Shown in pieces: positions 28,527 to 37,432 of a stretch of DNA of 64,000 nucleotides. Location of the stretch: contig CAYQMX010000011.1 of NCBI GenBank assembly GCA_964418745.1, forward strand, positions 62,001 through 126,000, in the 5' to 3' direction. The position numbers and the translations under genes are program-made. The DNA comes from Scleromatobacter sp964418745 (GTDB taxonomy: Bacteria > Pseudomonadota > Gammaproteobacteria > Burkholderiales > Burkholderiaceae_C). The notes beneath the pieces were generated by a model. The model searched no databases. It was not told where the DNA came from and was given only the letters and a program-made list of their open reading frames with translations. Positions within the stretch are counted from its first letter, which is position 1. Each line of letters opens with the position of its first letter.

Positions 28527-29456
28527 TCAGACGTGGTGGGCCTGCACGATTCGCCGCTCGCCGACCAGGAAGGCATCGGCGACCAGTTGGAACGGCCGCC
28601 AATCCACCTCGGACTCGCCGGACGCGCACAGCTCGGCGAAGCGCGCGTACAGCCGAGGATATTCGCCGGCCAGCGCGTCGTCTTTCCCCAGCGGGCGGCC
28701 GTCGATCTCCAGCGCGCCGCCGCCGCGGGAGAGCTTGAGGCGTCCGGACGTGGTGACGAACTCGATATCCCAGGTCTGCTCGCCCTTCTGGCGGAAGTCG
28801 AATGCCGCGTTCACTGTGACGCCGGCGACAGTGCACAGTGCCAGGCGGGCGGCGATGGGAGCCTGCTGGTTCTCCGGGAACTCCAGAATCGCTTCGTGGA
28901 CGAAGGTTTCATCGGCCAGCACTTCGGTCAGCACCGACAGGGCGTTGATGCCCGGGTCGAAGACACCCAGACCACCGGGCTCCCAGATCCATTGCTGGCC
29001 GGGGTGCCAGTGATGCACGTCCTCCTTCCAGGTGATAGTGCCGCCGGTGAGGGTGCGCCCGCGCAGCCATTCGCGTGCCGCGTCCACGCCGGCGGCGAAG
29101 CGCGAGTGCCAGGTCTGGAACAGGGTGCGGCCCTGCCGCACCGCCTCGGCCTGCAGCAGGGCAATTTGCCGAGTCGTCACCGCCGGCGGCTTCTCGAGCA
29201 TGACGTGCTTGCCGGCTCGCAGCGCGGCGAGTGCGGCCCCGAAGTGCGCCTGGGGAGGCGTGCAGATGGAGACGGCATCCAGATCCTTGACCTCGGCCAG
29301 CAGAGTCTCTATGTCGACGAAATTCGCTATTCCGTCCACGCGGGCATTTCGGCTGGCGCAGGCAACGAGCTCGAAGCGCGGGTCTGCGGCGAGCGCCGGA
29401 ATGTGTTGATCTCGGGCGATCTTGCCGATCCCCACCAGGCCCAACTTCAGTGGCAT
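28527..29456 (-). CDS. Gfo/Idh/MocA-family oxidoreductase (galactose 1-dehydrogenase-like)
   Basis: A 309-residue NAD(P)-dependent sugar dehydrogenase. The N-terminal Rossmann fold has GLVGIGKIARDQHIPAL, followed by EKPPAVT with the catalytic-region Lys, and a C-terminal substrate domain including WKEDVHHWHPGQQWIWEPG. The pattern and length resemble bacterial D-galactose 1-dehydrogenase. ATG 29456 (MPLKLGLVGIG) is chosen over a longer in-frame start. No galactose pathway genes flank it, so the sugar is uncertain. Confidence 0.8.
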   Translation of the reverse strand: MPLKLGLVGIGKIARDQHIPALAADPRFELVACASRNARVDGIANFVDIETLLAEVKDLDAVSICTPPQAHFGAALAALRAGKHVMLEKPPAVTTRQIALLQAEAVRQGRTLFQTWHSRFAAGVDAAREWLRGRTLTGGTITWKEDVHHWHPGQQWIWEPGGLGVFDPGINALSVLTEVLADETFVHEAILEFPENQQAPIAARLALCTVAGVTVNAAFDFRQKGEQTWDIEFVTTSGRLKLSRGGGALEIDGRPLGKDDALAGEYPRLYARFAELCASGESEVDWRPFQLVADAFLVGERRIVQAHHV

Positions 29457-29586
29457 GCCGTTCCCCGGGAAATGGCGTCGCATCGATCGATGCTTGACGC
29501 ATGGTTGAATGTCTCGACGGGCAGATCGCCCCCGAAGCATCCATGTTAACGCCCGGCGCCAGGGCCGCGGGGTCGGCACGAACACC

Positions 29587-29850
29587 ATGATCGAGCTACG
29601 AAACTTCCGTGTCGGCGACGAACCCTGCCTGCGGTTCGTTTTCGAATCTGCGATCCATGAAGCGGCGATCCGCGACTGCAGCCAGGCTGAAGTCGACGCG
29701 TGGGCACCTCGAACGTTCGACCCCGTCCTCTGCCGTACTGCGCAGCCGTTCTACATCCATTTCGGCTTCGAGATTGTTGACCACCACATCAGGGAAGTGC
29801 GGGGCGTTCCCATCGAGTACGCAGCGATGCGCAAGATTCTGGGCCCCTGA
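29587..29850 (+). pseudogene. internally deleted GNAT acetyltransferase
   Basis: The 87-codon frame joins two ends of a GNAT protein. The first part (MIELRNFRVGDEPCLRFVFE... SQAEVDAWAPRTFDP) matches the family N terminus. The second part (TAQPFYIHFGFEIVDHH... YAAMRKIL) matches the last third. About 60-70 residues in between are missing, including the motif A acetyl-CoA loop. The join is in frame at about residue 48. YafP-type GNATs of about 150 residues give the reference architecture. A functional product is unlikely, so I call it a decayed gene; a short-form protein cannot be excluded. Confidence 0.8.
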
Positions 29851-29979
29851 GAAGCGATGCCAAGATCGTCTGCACGCGGCCACTTGCAGCCGCTGGCGAC
29901 TGACAGCCATCGGATAGAGCCTTGCCCCGCGAAAACAGCACGCAAGACGCAACGCCGGCCAATCCGGCGGCGCATCAAG

Positions 29980-30012
29980 AAGGCCCGCTGCGACAGCGTC
30001 GCAGCGGGCCTT
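29980..30012 (-). terminator. strong hairpin terminator for the pepF-type gene
   Basis: Perfect 15-bp arms AAGGCCCGCTGCGAC and GTCGCAGCGGGCCTT enclose a 3-nt loop, 26 nt after the peptidase stop on the minus strand. On that strand the stem is followed by TCTTGA, a short T-rich tail. It lies between the peptidase and the GNAT remnant and could also stop plus-strand readthrough. Confidence 0.8.
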
Positions 30013-30038
30013 GCCGCAGCCGATGAAGCGAAGCGAGC

Positions 30039-31958
30039 CTACTTCTTCGCGGCAACCGCCGCCGCCCCGCCGGTCAGCGCATCGAGCTCGTCGATCAGGC
30101 GACCCATGCGGGCCACCAGGGCGCGGTACGGTGCGGGCGAGCCCATGTCGAGGCCGGCCTTCTTGACCACCAGGTACGGGTCGTTGGAGCCGCCGGACTT
30201 GAGCATGTCGAGGTAGTGCGTGCGCAGGTCGTTGTCGCCCTTCTCGATGCCTTCGGCGAAGAAGGCCGCGGCGCTGATGGACGTCGCGTACTGGTACACG
30301 TAGTAGTCGGTGTAGAAGTGCGGGATGTATTCCCACTCGGTGCCGTACAGCTCCTCGATCTTCATCACGCCCTGCGCGTCGCCGTGGTAGCGGCGCAGCA
30401 GGTCGAGGTAGATCTTCGACAGGTCCTCGCCGGTCAGCGGCTGGTCCTTCTCGATGGCCTCGTGCGTCTTGAGCTCGAACTCGGCGAACATGGCCTGGCG
30501 GAAGAAGGTCGTGCGCAGGGATTCGAGCTGGCGCGTGATCGCGTAGACCTTTTCGTCCTTCGTCTTGGCGTTGCTGGCGACGTAGTCGGCCAGCAGCATC
30601 TCGTTGGTGGTCGAGGGGATCTCGGCGACGAAGATGCCGTAGTTGGCGGTCTCGTAGGGCTGCGCGGCGTTGGCGAGCACCGAGTGCATCGCGTGGCCCC
30701 ATTCATGCGCCACGGTCGACACGCTCTCGTAGTTGTCGTTGAAGCTGAGCAGCACGAACGGGTGCACGTCGTACGCGCCCGGGTTCATGTACGCCCCCGA
30801 GCGCTTGCCCTTGCGCGGCACCGCATCCATCCAGGCTCCCTGGAAGTGCTGGTTCAGCGCCTTGACGTAGTCGTCGCCCAGCGGCGCGACGCCCTTGAGC
30901 GTCAGCGCCTCGGCTTCGCCGAGCGTGTAGGAGCGCGGCGCCTTCACGAGCTCGGCGTAGATGTCCGAGTACTTCTGGTTCTTCAACCCCAGCAGCCGGC
31001 CGCGCAGCTTCAGGTAGCGCTGCAGCGTCGGCAGGCCGGCGTTGGCCTCGGCCACCAGCGTGCGGTAGACGGTGTCGGGCGTGTTGTCCTGGCTCAGCCG
31101 GGACTGCAGGGCGTTGTCGAACTTGTGGGCGCGCGCATCGAAGACGACACCGCGCAGGTGCGCCACGTAGATCGCGCCGATGGTGCGCTGGAACGACTTG
31201 TAGACCGGCCAGAACGTCTTGAAGACCTGGTCGCGCACGGCAGGATCGCGGTCGTAGCGCAGCTTGACGTAGGTTTCCTGGTCCAGCAGCACCTTCTTGC
31301 CGCGCACGGTGATCGTCGGCCAGGGCAGGTCGGCGTTGGCCAGCAGTTCGTAGATCTGCTGCGGCTGCGACAGCGGGTCGGCCGCGCCGGCCATCAGGGC
31401 CTCCTCGCTGGCCGACAGCGTGTGCGCGGCCAGGCGCAGCATCGTGTGCAGCCCGTAGGCGTGCGGCGCGAGCTTGGGCTCCGCGGCGATGTACGCATCG
31501 ACCTTCGGCTGGCCGATGGCCGCGATCTCCGGAGCCTCGAAGGCGGTCGCCTGCGCGACCTGCGCCTGCGCTGCGGCCGACTGCTGGCGCAGCGCCTGGT
31601 TGGCGGTGACCTGGGTGTCGGCGTCGGCCTTGAGGCTGGCGTAGACGTCGAGGCGGTTCAGCTCGCGCTGCACGTCCGAGATCGTCTGCATCGCGTGCAG
31701 CAGGCTCGCGGCGCTGGTGCCCAGCGTGCCCTGCAGCGCCTTGAGTTCAGGCAGGCGCGCGAGCACCTTCTGGCGCGAGGCGTCCCAGGCGGCGTCGTCG
31801 GCGTACAGCGTGGTCAGGTTCCAGACGGCGGGCGGGTTGGCCGCGTTGCCGGTCGTGGACGCCGCGGAGGCGGCGGCAGGCGCGGGGGTAGCGGCCTGGG
31901 TGAGCGGCGCTGCGAGGGTGGCGAGCGCGGCGGCGAGAGCGATGGCGGTAAGTTTCAT
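30039..31958 (-). CDS. pepF: secreted M3-family oligoendopeptidase (PepF-like)
   Basis: A 639-residue zinc metallopeptidase. The catalytic motif HEWGH lies at residues 418-422 with the downstream Glu in YGIFVAEIPST. The rest follows the M3B PepF layout (KLRYDRDPAVRDQVFKTFWP, SYTLGEAE). Unlike typical cytosolic PepF, ATG 31958 opens a clear signal peptide (MKLTAIALAAALATLAAPLTQA) and an Ala/Pro-rich linker, so it is periplasmic or secreted. It probably degrades short peptides in the envelope. It has its own terminator and is divergent from pldA. Confidence 0.9.
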   Translation of the reverse strand: MKLTAIALAAALATLAAPLTQAATPAPAAASAASTTGNAANPPAVWNLTTLYADDAAWDASRQKVLARLPELKALQGTLGTSAASLLHAMQTISDVQRELNRLDVYASLKADADTQVTANQALRQQSAAAQAQVAQATAFEAPEIAAIGQPKVDAYIAAEPKLAPHAYGLHTMLRLAAHTLSASEEALMAGAADPLSQPQQIYELLANADLPWPTITVRGKKVLLDQETYVKLRYDRDPAVRDQVFKTFWPVYKSFQRTIGAIYVAHLRGVVFDARAHKFDNALQSRLSQDNTPDTVYRTLVAEANAGLPTLQRYLKLRGRLLGLKNQKYSDIYAELVKAPRSYTLGEAEALTLKGVAPLGDDYVKALNQHFQGAWMDAVPRKGKRSGAYMNPGAYDVHPFVLLSFNDNYESVSTVAHEWGHAMHSVLANAAQPYETANYGIFVAEIPSTTNEMLLADYVASNAKTKDEKVYAITRQLESLRTTFFRQAMFAEFELKTHEAIEKDQPLTGEDLSKIYLDLLRRYHGDAQGVMKIEELYGTEWEYIPHFYTDYYVYQYATSISAAAFFAEGIEKGDNDLRTHYLDMLKSGGSNDPYLVVKKAGLDMGSPAPYRALVARMGRLIDELDALTGGAAAVAAKK

Positions 31959-32179
31959 GGTTCCCGTGAAATGACGAATGGGCAAACTTTGGACGATACG
32001 CCCGGATGCCCCGGTTTCGGCGTCGCAGTGGCGCGGCGGGCGACGAATTGCAGAACGAGGGGGCCCGGCAGCGGCAGTGGAAACCCGGAGGCGACGCGGC
32101 GGCCGGCCCCCGGCCGGGCATGTGCATTGCCTTTCCGCCCCCTGTCGCCGCCCCACCCACTTCCCGGGATTCCCACGCC

Positions 32180-33247
32180 ATGCACTCCACCGGCAGCCTC
32201 CTGATCCTCGCGCTCGTCGCCGCCGTTCCCGCCCGCGCGCTGGCGCAGGACGCGGCCGCGTGCGCCGGCCTCGACGACGCGAAGCGGCTCGCCTGCTACG
32301 ACGCGCTGTTCCGGCCGGCCGGCGCGGCGCCTCCCGACGCGGCCCTCGTCGCCCCGGCCGCGCGCAACGAGCCCAGCGCGCTGCAGGAGGTGGCCACCAC
32401 GCCCAGCGGCAAGGGGCTCGCGGCGGACGACTACCTCAACAAGTTCTGGGAGCTCGAGCCGGCGAGCAAGCGCGGCACCTTCGTCGTGCGCACCTACCAG
32501 CCCAACTTCCTGCTGCCGGCGCACTACACGAGCAACATCAACCAGGCCCCCACCAGCCCGACGCATGCCGACGGCGGCCGCTTTCCCGGCTACCGCCGTA
32601 CCGAGGCGGAGCTGCAGCTGTCGCTGCGCGCCAAGGTCGCCGAGGACGTGGTGCTGCCCCATGCCGACGTCTGGGTCGCGTACACCCAGCAGTCGATCTG
32701 GCAGCTGTGGAACGGCCAGAACTCGTCGCCGTTCCGCAGCAGCGACTACGAGCCCGAGGCGATGGTGGTGCTGCCGATCCCCGACAGGACGGGCGACCTG
32801 GGCGGCGGCTGGCGCTGGCGCATGCTGGTGGCCGGTATCGCCCACGAGTCGAACGGCTTCGGCCAGCCCTTGTCGCGCAGCTGGAACCGCGTCTACCTGG
32901 GCACCGCGTTCACGCACGACGACATCGCGCTGCAGGCGCGCTTCAACCAGCGCCTGGCCGAGCGCGGCACCGACGACAACCCGAATATCACCGACTGGAT
33001 CGGCAACACCGAGCTCACCGCATCCTGGTTCCCCGGCGAGTCCACGCTGCAGCTGGCGGCGCACACCTCGTTCAAGTCGGCGCGGCGCGGCTCGCTGCAG
33101 TTCGAGTGGACCCACCCGGTCTTCGCCGCCAAGCCCGACGGGCTGCGCTGGTACCTGCAGCTGTTCTCCGGCTACGGCGAGACGATGCTGGACTACAACC
33201 ACCGCCAGAACAGCATCGGCCTGGGCTTCACGCTGTTCCAGCTCTGA
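32180..33247 (+). CDS. pldA: outer-membrane phospholipase A
   Basis: A 355-residue outer-membrane barrel enzyme that hydrolyses phospholipids reaching the outer leaflet. The catalytic set is visible in AHESNG and RSWNRVY: His222, Ser224 and Asn236, with the same 12-residue spacing between Ser and Asn as in the known OMPLA. The signal peptide ends near ALA-QD, and the C terminus FTLFQL ends in the aromatic/aliphatic pattern of barrels. An N-terminal extension of about 90 residues with a Cys-containing DDAKRLACYDALF segment precedes the barrel. ATG 32180 is chosen over an earlier in-frame start without a signal. Confidence 0.92.
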   Translation: MHSTGSLLILALVAAVPARALAQDAAACAGLDDAKRLACYDALFRPAGAAPPDAALVAPAARNEPSALQEVATTPSGKGLAADDYLNKFWELEPASKRGTFVVRTYQPNFLLPAHYTSNINQAPTSPTHADGGRFPGYRRTEAELQLSLRAKVAEDVVLPHADVWVAYTQQSIWQLWNGQNSSPFRSSDYEPEAMVVLPIPDRTGDLGGGWRWRMLVAGIAHESNGFGQPLSRSWNRVYLGTAFTHDDIALQARFNQRLAERGTDDNPNITDWIGNTELTASWFPGESTLQLAAHTSFKSARRGSLQFEWTHPVFAAKPDGLRWYLQLFSGYGETMLDYNHRQNSIGLGFTLFQL

Positions 33248-33264
33248 GTAACCGGCGCCCGCGC

Positions 33265-34701
33265 TCAGGTGAAGCTGCGGCTCTGCAGGCGTTCGCGGTG
33301 GCTGTCGCGGGCGGGGTTGTGCGCGGCCTGCGCCTGCACCCGCTTCGCGTGCCGCAGCCAGCGCCCGCCGCGCCAGCGCTGCAGCATGAACAGGCCGCGC
33401 AGCCACTCGTCGGCGATCAGCGCGATCCACACGCCGATCAGGCCCAGCCCCAGGTGCGTGCCCAGCAGCCAGGCACCGAACAGCATGATCCCCCACTGCG
33501 AGAGCAGGCCGGCGACCAGCGGGAAGCGGCTGTCGCCGCTGGCGCGCAGCGCGTTGATGATGATCAGGTTGAAGCTGCGCCCGGGCTCCAGCAGCAGGCC
33601 CAGCAGGATCAGCGTGCGGCCCAGCGAGACGATCTGCGGGTCGTTCGTGAACAGCCGCAGCGCCCACGGCGCAAGCAGCGCGAACGCGCAGGCCACCCCC
33701 ACCGTCACCAGCAGGCCCAGGCGCATGTTGGCCAGGCACTGCGTGCGCGCCTCGTCGAAGCGGCCGGCGCCCACCAGGCGGCCGACGATGATCTCGTTGC
33801 CGATGCCGATCGACAGGCACGCCAGCATCTCGATCGAGGCGATCTGCATCGTGTAGGCCTGCGCGGCCAGCGTGCGCTCGCCCATGCGCGCGGTCAGCGC
33901 GGTGATGATCATGAACGACGCGAACCAGCTGATGTTCTCCAGCACCGCCGGAAAGCCCAGCCCCAGCAGCCGGCGCAGGTCCGCCAGGTGGATGGTGAAC
34001 AGGTCGCGCGGGCGCAGGCGCAACCCGATGTGGCGGTTGACCAGCACCCACAGCGCGGCGCAGGCCAGCAGGCGGCTGCTGGCCGCCGCGATCACGATGC
34101 CGGTGACGCCCAGCGCGGGCAGGCCGCCCAGCCCGAAGATCAGCACCACGCTGAGCCCGGCGTTGACCGCGTTCTGGCCCAGGATCACGAACATCACCTC
34201 GCGCGTGTGGCCGTGCGCGCGCAGCACCGCACACAGCGCGTAGTTCATCGACTCCAGGAACAGCGTGCCGCCCATCCACTGCAGGAACGGCAGCGCGAAC
34301 ACCATCAGCGCCGGGCTCAGCTGGGCCCACTGCAGCAGCGTGGGCGCCGACAGCGCCAGCACGAGGCTGAACAGCGCGCCCAGCCACAGGTTGGTGGCCA
34401 CCGCGCCGCGCGCGAGCCGGCGCGCGCCGGCGCGGTCGCCCAGGCCCAGGTGGTGCGTGGTGGCGATGGACGCGCCGACCGCCAGCACGTTGAAGCCCAG
34501 CAGGAACATCACCAGCACCTGCCCGGCACTGCCGAGCGCAGCCACCGCGTTGTCGCCGATGCGGCTGGCCATCAGCGTGGACACCACGCCGGTGAGCATG
34601 TGCAGCGACTGCTCGGCGAAGATCGGCCAGGCCAGGCGGAGCAGGCCGGGCGCCGGCGCGACGGGGTCGCGCGTCTCGGGCAGCTGGGAGACGATGGTCA
34701 T
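33265..34701 (-). CDS. MATE-family multidrug efflux transporter
   Basis: A 478-residue inner-membrane protein with twelve hydrophobic segments arranged as two similar halves. The opening LAWPIFAEQSLHMLTGVVSTLMASRI and the middle PAVLENISWFASFMII correspond to the repeated MATE start motif. Such pumps export cationic drugs or metabolites using Na+ or H+ gradients. It is convergent with pldA across 17 nt and stands alone with no regulator beside it. Substrate unknown. The C-terminal tail is Arg-rich. Confidence 0.92.
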   Translation of the reverse strand: MTIVSQLPETRDPVAPAPGLLRLAWPIFAEQSLHMLTGVVSTLMASRIGDNAVAALGSAGQVLVMFLLGFNVLAVGASIATTHHLGLGDRAGARRLARGAVATNLWLGALFSLVLALSAPTLLQWAQLSPALMVFALPFLQWMGGTLFLESMNYALCAVLRAHGHTREVMFVILGQNAVNAGLSVVLIFGLGGLPALGVTGIVIAAASSRLLACAALWVLVNRHIGLRLRPRDLFTIHLADLRRLLGLGFPAVLENISWFASFMIITALTARMGERTLAAQAYTMQIASIEMLACLSIGIGNEIIVGRLVGAGRFDEARTQCLANMRLGLLVTVGVACAFALLAPWALRLFTNDPQIVSLGRTLILLGLLLEPGRSFNLIIINALRASGDSRFPLVAGLLSQWGIMLFGAWLLGTHLGLGLIGVWIALIADEWLRGLFMLQRWRGGRWLRHAKRVQAQAAHNPARDSHRERLQSRSFT

Positions 34702-34794
34702 GGCCGCCAGCTTAGCGGCGAACGGTTACGCGCGATTACGGCGCCTGCATGCCCTCACGTCCGCACGCCCGCGGGTCGCGGGTCGCGGGCGTGG

Positions 34795-35046
34795 CTACGG
34801 CGCGACGGCGGCGGCCCCGAAGCCCTCGTCGAACGGCTGCAGAGGCGTCATCGCGTCGGCCGGTCGCAGCCGGAGCTCGGCGGCGCGATCGGCCGCGGTC
34901 GTGGCGAACGCACTGGCGGCGGGCGTGGCGTGGCAGCCCGACATCAGCACGAGCAGGGCGGCCGAGAGCGCGGCGACAATGAAGGTGCCGAAGGTGACGG
35001 CGCGGCCGCTGGGCGGACGTCCCCGGATGGTGCAGGCGTGCTGCAT
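34795..35046 (-). CDS. small hypothetical lipoprotein
   Basis: An 83-residue protein with a basic N terminus, a hydrophobic signal (FIVAALSAALLVLMSGC) and a lipobox with Cys at about residue 36, followed by a short Ala-rich mature part. A GGAGG ribosome site lies 8 nt upstream of ATG 35046, which settles the start. No family is recognised. Its twin gap context (MATE gene after, SDR gene divergent) tells nothing of function. The strong ribosome site and lipobox argue for a real gene. Confidence 0.65.
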   Translation of the reverse strand: MQHACTIRGRPPSGRAVTFGTFIVAALSAALLVLMSGCHATPAASAFATTAADRAAELRLRPADAMTPLQPFDEGFGAAAVAP

Positions 35047-35196
35047 GATGAAACCTCCTGATGCGGACATCTGGCGGCCCGCTGCACCTCCGATATTGAT
35101 CCTTCGGGCGGCGCGGCACATCCCTCAGGGTGGGGGAGGGCGCGCCAGCCTGAAGCCCCGCTGACGCCGTTGCTCATCCATGGAAGGTCGCCCCTC

Positions 35197-35949
35197 ATGA
35201 AGTCCGTTCCCCAGGTCGTCGTCGTCACCGGTGCGGGCAGCGGCATCGGCAAGGCCTGCGCGCTGGCGCTGGCGCGGGCCGGCCATGCTGTCGTGCTGGC
35301 CGGCCGGCGCGCCGACGCGCTGCAGCAGGTGGTCGAGCTGGCCGGCGGCGGGCCGCTGCTGGCCGTGCCCACCGACGTGACCCGGCCCGCCGACGTCGAC
35401 GCGCTGTTCGCCGCCACGCTGGCGCGCTTCGGCCGCGTCGACGTGCTCTTCAACAACGCGGGCATCAGCGCCAACGGCATCGCGTTCGAGGACCTGAGCT
35501 ACGACACCTGGCGGTCGGTGGTGGACGTCAACCTGACCGGCATGTTCCTGTGCGCGCAGGGCGCGTTCCGCGCGATGAAGGCGCAGTCACCGCGCGGCGG
35601 GCGCATCATCAACAACGGCTCGATCTCGGCCCACGCGCCGCGCCCCGACTCGGCGCCCTACACCGCCACCAAGCACGCCGTCACCGGCCTGACGAAGTCG
35701 ATCTCCCTGGACGGCCGCGCCTACGACATCGCCTGCGGCCAGATCGACATCGGCAACGCCGTCACCGACATGGCCGCCCGCATGGCCACCGGCATCAAGC
35801 AGGCCGACGGCCGCATCGCGGCCGAGGCGATGCTGGACGTGGAGCGCGTGGCCGATGCCGTCGTCCACATGGCCGGACTGCCGCTGGAGGCCAACGTGCA
35901 GTTCATGACCATCATGGCCACGAAGATGCCCTTCGTCGGGCGCGGCTGA
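35197..35949 (+). CDS. SDR-family short-chain dehydrogenase
   Basis: A 250-residue classical short-chain dehydrogenase. It shows the nucleotide site VTGAGSGIGKA (8-18), NNAGIS, the catalytic Ser in NNGSISAH and the YTATK motif (Tyr and Lys). Start chosen at ATG 35197, which puts the Rossmann strand at the expected place; an upstream in-frame ATG at 35170 would add nine residues. Substrate unknown. It is isolated: the next gene is an orphan binding protein after a 328-nt gap. Confidence 0.88.
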   Translation: MKSVPQVVVVTGAGSGIGKACALALARAGHAVVLAGRRADALQQVVELAGGGPLLAVPTDVTRPADVDALFAATLARFGRVDVLFNNAGISANGIAFEDLSYDTWRSVVDVNLTGMFLCAQGAFRAMKAQSPRGGRIINNGSISAHAPRPDSAPYTATKHAVTGLTKSISLDGRAYDIACGQIDIGNAVTDMAARMATGIKQADGRIAAEAMLDVERVADAVVHMAGLPLEANVQFMTIMATKMPFVGRG

Positions 35950-36277
35950 CGCGTGCGCCTTCGGGCCGACGCGGCGCGGCGCAGGTCGCGCACAAGTTGG
36001 CAGTTGGCGTCATAAGTTCCTGCATTTCCGGCCCAACGTGCCGAAGCTGACTTAGATTGGCAGCCCGGCCACCTGGCCGTGCCGTCAGGCGCCTCGACGC
36101 GAGGCCGCCCGGTCGTCGTCAACGGGCACTTCCAACGCGAGTGCGCCGGAGTGACACTGGCCGGCAGTCCCCATTCCGGACTGCCCGCCAAGGCGCAGGG
36201 AGGGTCCCGATCGACCGTCCGCGCCGCGGCCGAACCCCTTCGGGCGGCCCTTCGACCCTGCATCCAAGGACACATCC
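35950..36277. other. intergenic region with inverted repeat
   Basis: This 328-nt gap lies between the SDR and the orphan binding protein. It holds a perfect inverted repeat GGCAGTCC-N7-GGACTGCC at 36163-36185 and, near 36236, a 12-nt stretch (CTTCGGGCGGCC) shared with the xdhA-xdhB repeat. No open frame here looks coding. Confidence 0.5.
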
Positions 36278-37405
36278 ATGAAACGCCGTGCCGCCATCCA
36301 TCGCCTGGGCGCGCTGGGCCTGCTCCTCGCCCGGCCGCTGCGGGCGCAGTCCGCGCGCATCGTCATCGGCCAGTCGGCCGCGCTGTCGGGGCCCGTGAAG
36401 GCGCTCGGCGAAGAGTTTCGCCGCGGCGCCCTGCTGTACTTCGACAACGTCAATGCCCGCGGCGGGGTCGCCGGGCACGAGCTGGAACTGCGCACGCTGG
36501 ACGACGGCTACGAGCCGGAACGCTGCGCCGCCAACACGCGACGCCTGATCGACGACGGGGCCACCGTGCTGTTCGGCTACATCGGCACGCCCACCAGCCT
36601 GGCGGCCCTGCCGATCGCCACCGCCGCGAAGCTGCCGTTCGTCGCGCCGTTCTCCGGGGCGGACGCGCTGCGCAATCCGTTCAACCGCCATGTGTTCCAT
36701 GTGCGGGCGTCGTACTTCGACGAGACTGCGGAGATCGTCAAGCAGGCCACCGGCATCGGCATCCGCCGCATCGGCGTCTTCTCGCAGAACGACAGCTACG
36801 GCCAGGCCGGCCTGGCCGGCGTCACCCGCGCGCTCAAGGCCCAGTCGCTGGAGCCCGTGGGCGTGGGCACGTTCGAGCGCAACACGGTCGCCGTCGAGGC
36901 GGCCGTCAAGTCCATCCTGGCGAGCAACCCCGAGGCGATCGTCCAGATCGGCGCGTACAAGGCCTGCGCGGCCTTCATCCGCGCGGCCCACGCGGCGGGC
37001 TACACCGGCACCTTCTACAACGTCTCGTTCGTCGGCACCCGCGCCCTGGCGGAGGAACTCGGCCCGGCCGCCCGCGGCGTCATCGTGAGCCAGGTCATGC
37101 CCTACCCGTACTCGGCGTCCACGCCGATTGCCGGGGACTACCTGGCCGCGGGCAAGGCCGCGGCCGGCGAGCACTTCGAGCCCAACTACACCAGCATGGA
37201 AGGCTACGTGGCCGCCCGCACCCTGGTCGCGGGCCTGCGGCACGCCGGCGGAACGCACACGGCCGAAGGCCTCATCAAGGGGCTCGAATCGCTCGGCAAC
37301 ACGGACCTGGGCGGCTTCTACGTCGACTTCTCGCCGCAGAAGCACACCGGCTCGAAGCTCGTCGACCTGACCATCCTCACCGAGACCGGACAGGTGCGCC
37401 GCTGA
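36278..37405 (+). CDS. branched-chain amino acid-type ABC substrate-binding protein (orphan)
   Basis: A 375-residue periplasmic binding protein of the Leu/Ile/Val type (type 1 fold), with a signal peptide ending near LRAQS. The start of the mature domain (IVIGQSAALSGPVKALGEEF) and the hinge FSQNDSYGQAGLAGV are characteristic. No permease or ATPase genes accompany it; a pullulanase gene lies convergent downstream. It may serve a transporter or receptor encoded elsewhere. The family covers amino acids, amides, urea and aromatic acids, so the ligand is open. Confidence 0.88.
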   Translation: MKRRAAIHRLGALGLLLARPLRAQSARIVIGQSAALSGPVKALGEEFRRGALLYFDNVNARGGVAGHELELRTLDDGYEPERCAANTRRLIDDGATVLFGYIGTPTSLAALPIATAAKLPFVAPFSGADALRNPFNRHVFHVRASYFDETAEIVKQATGIGIRRIGVFSQNDSYGQAGLAGVTRALKAQSLEPVGVGTFERNTVAVEAAVKSILASNPEAIVQIGAYKACAAFIRAAHAAGYTGTFYNVSFVGTRALAEELGPAARGVIVSQVMPYPYSASTPIAGDYLAAGKAAAGEHFEPNYTSMEGYVAARTLVAGLRHAGGTHTAEGLIKGLESLGNTDLGGFYVDFSPQKHTGSKLVDLTILTETGQVRR

Positions 37406-37432
37406 GCGGGCGCGGCGGCACGGCCGCCCGGC

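Noticed and set aside
36163..36185. Possible terminator after the SDR gene
   Set aside because: The inverted repeat lies over 200 nt from the SDR stop and has no T run. I list it only as part of the intergenic region.
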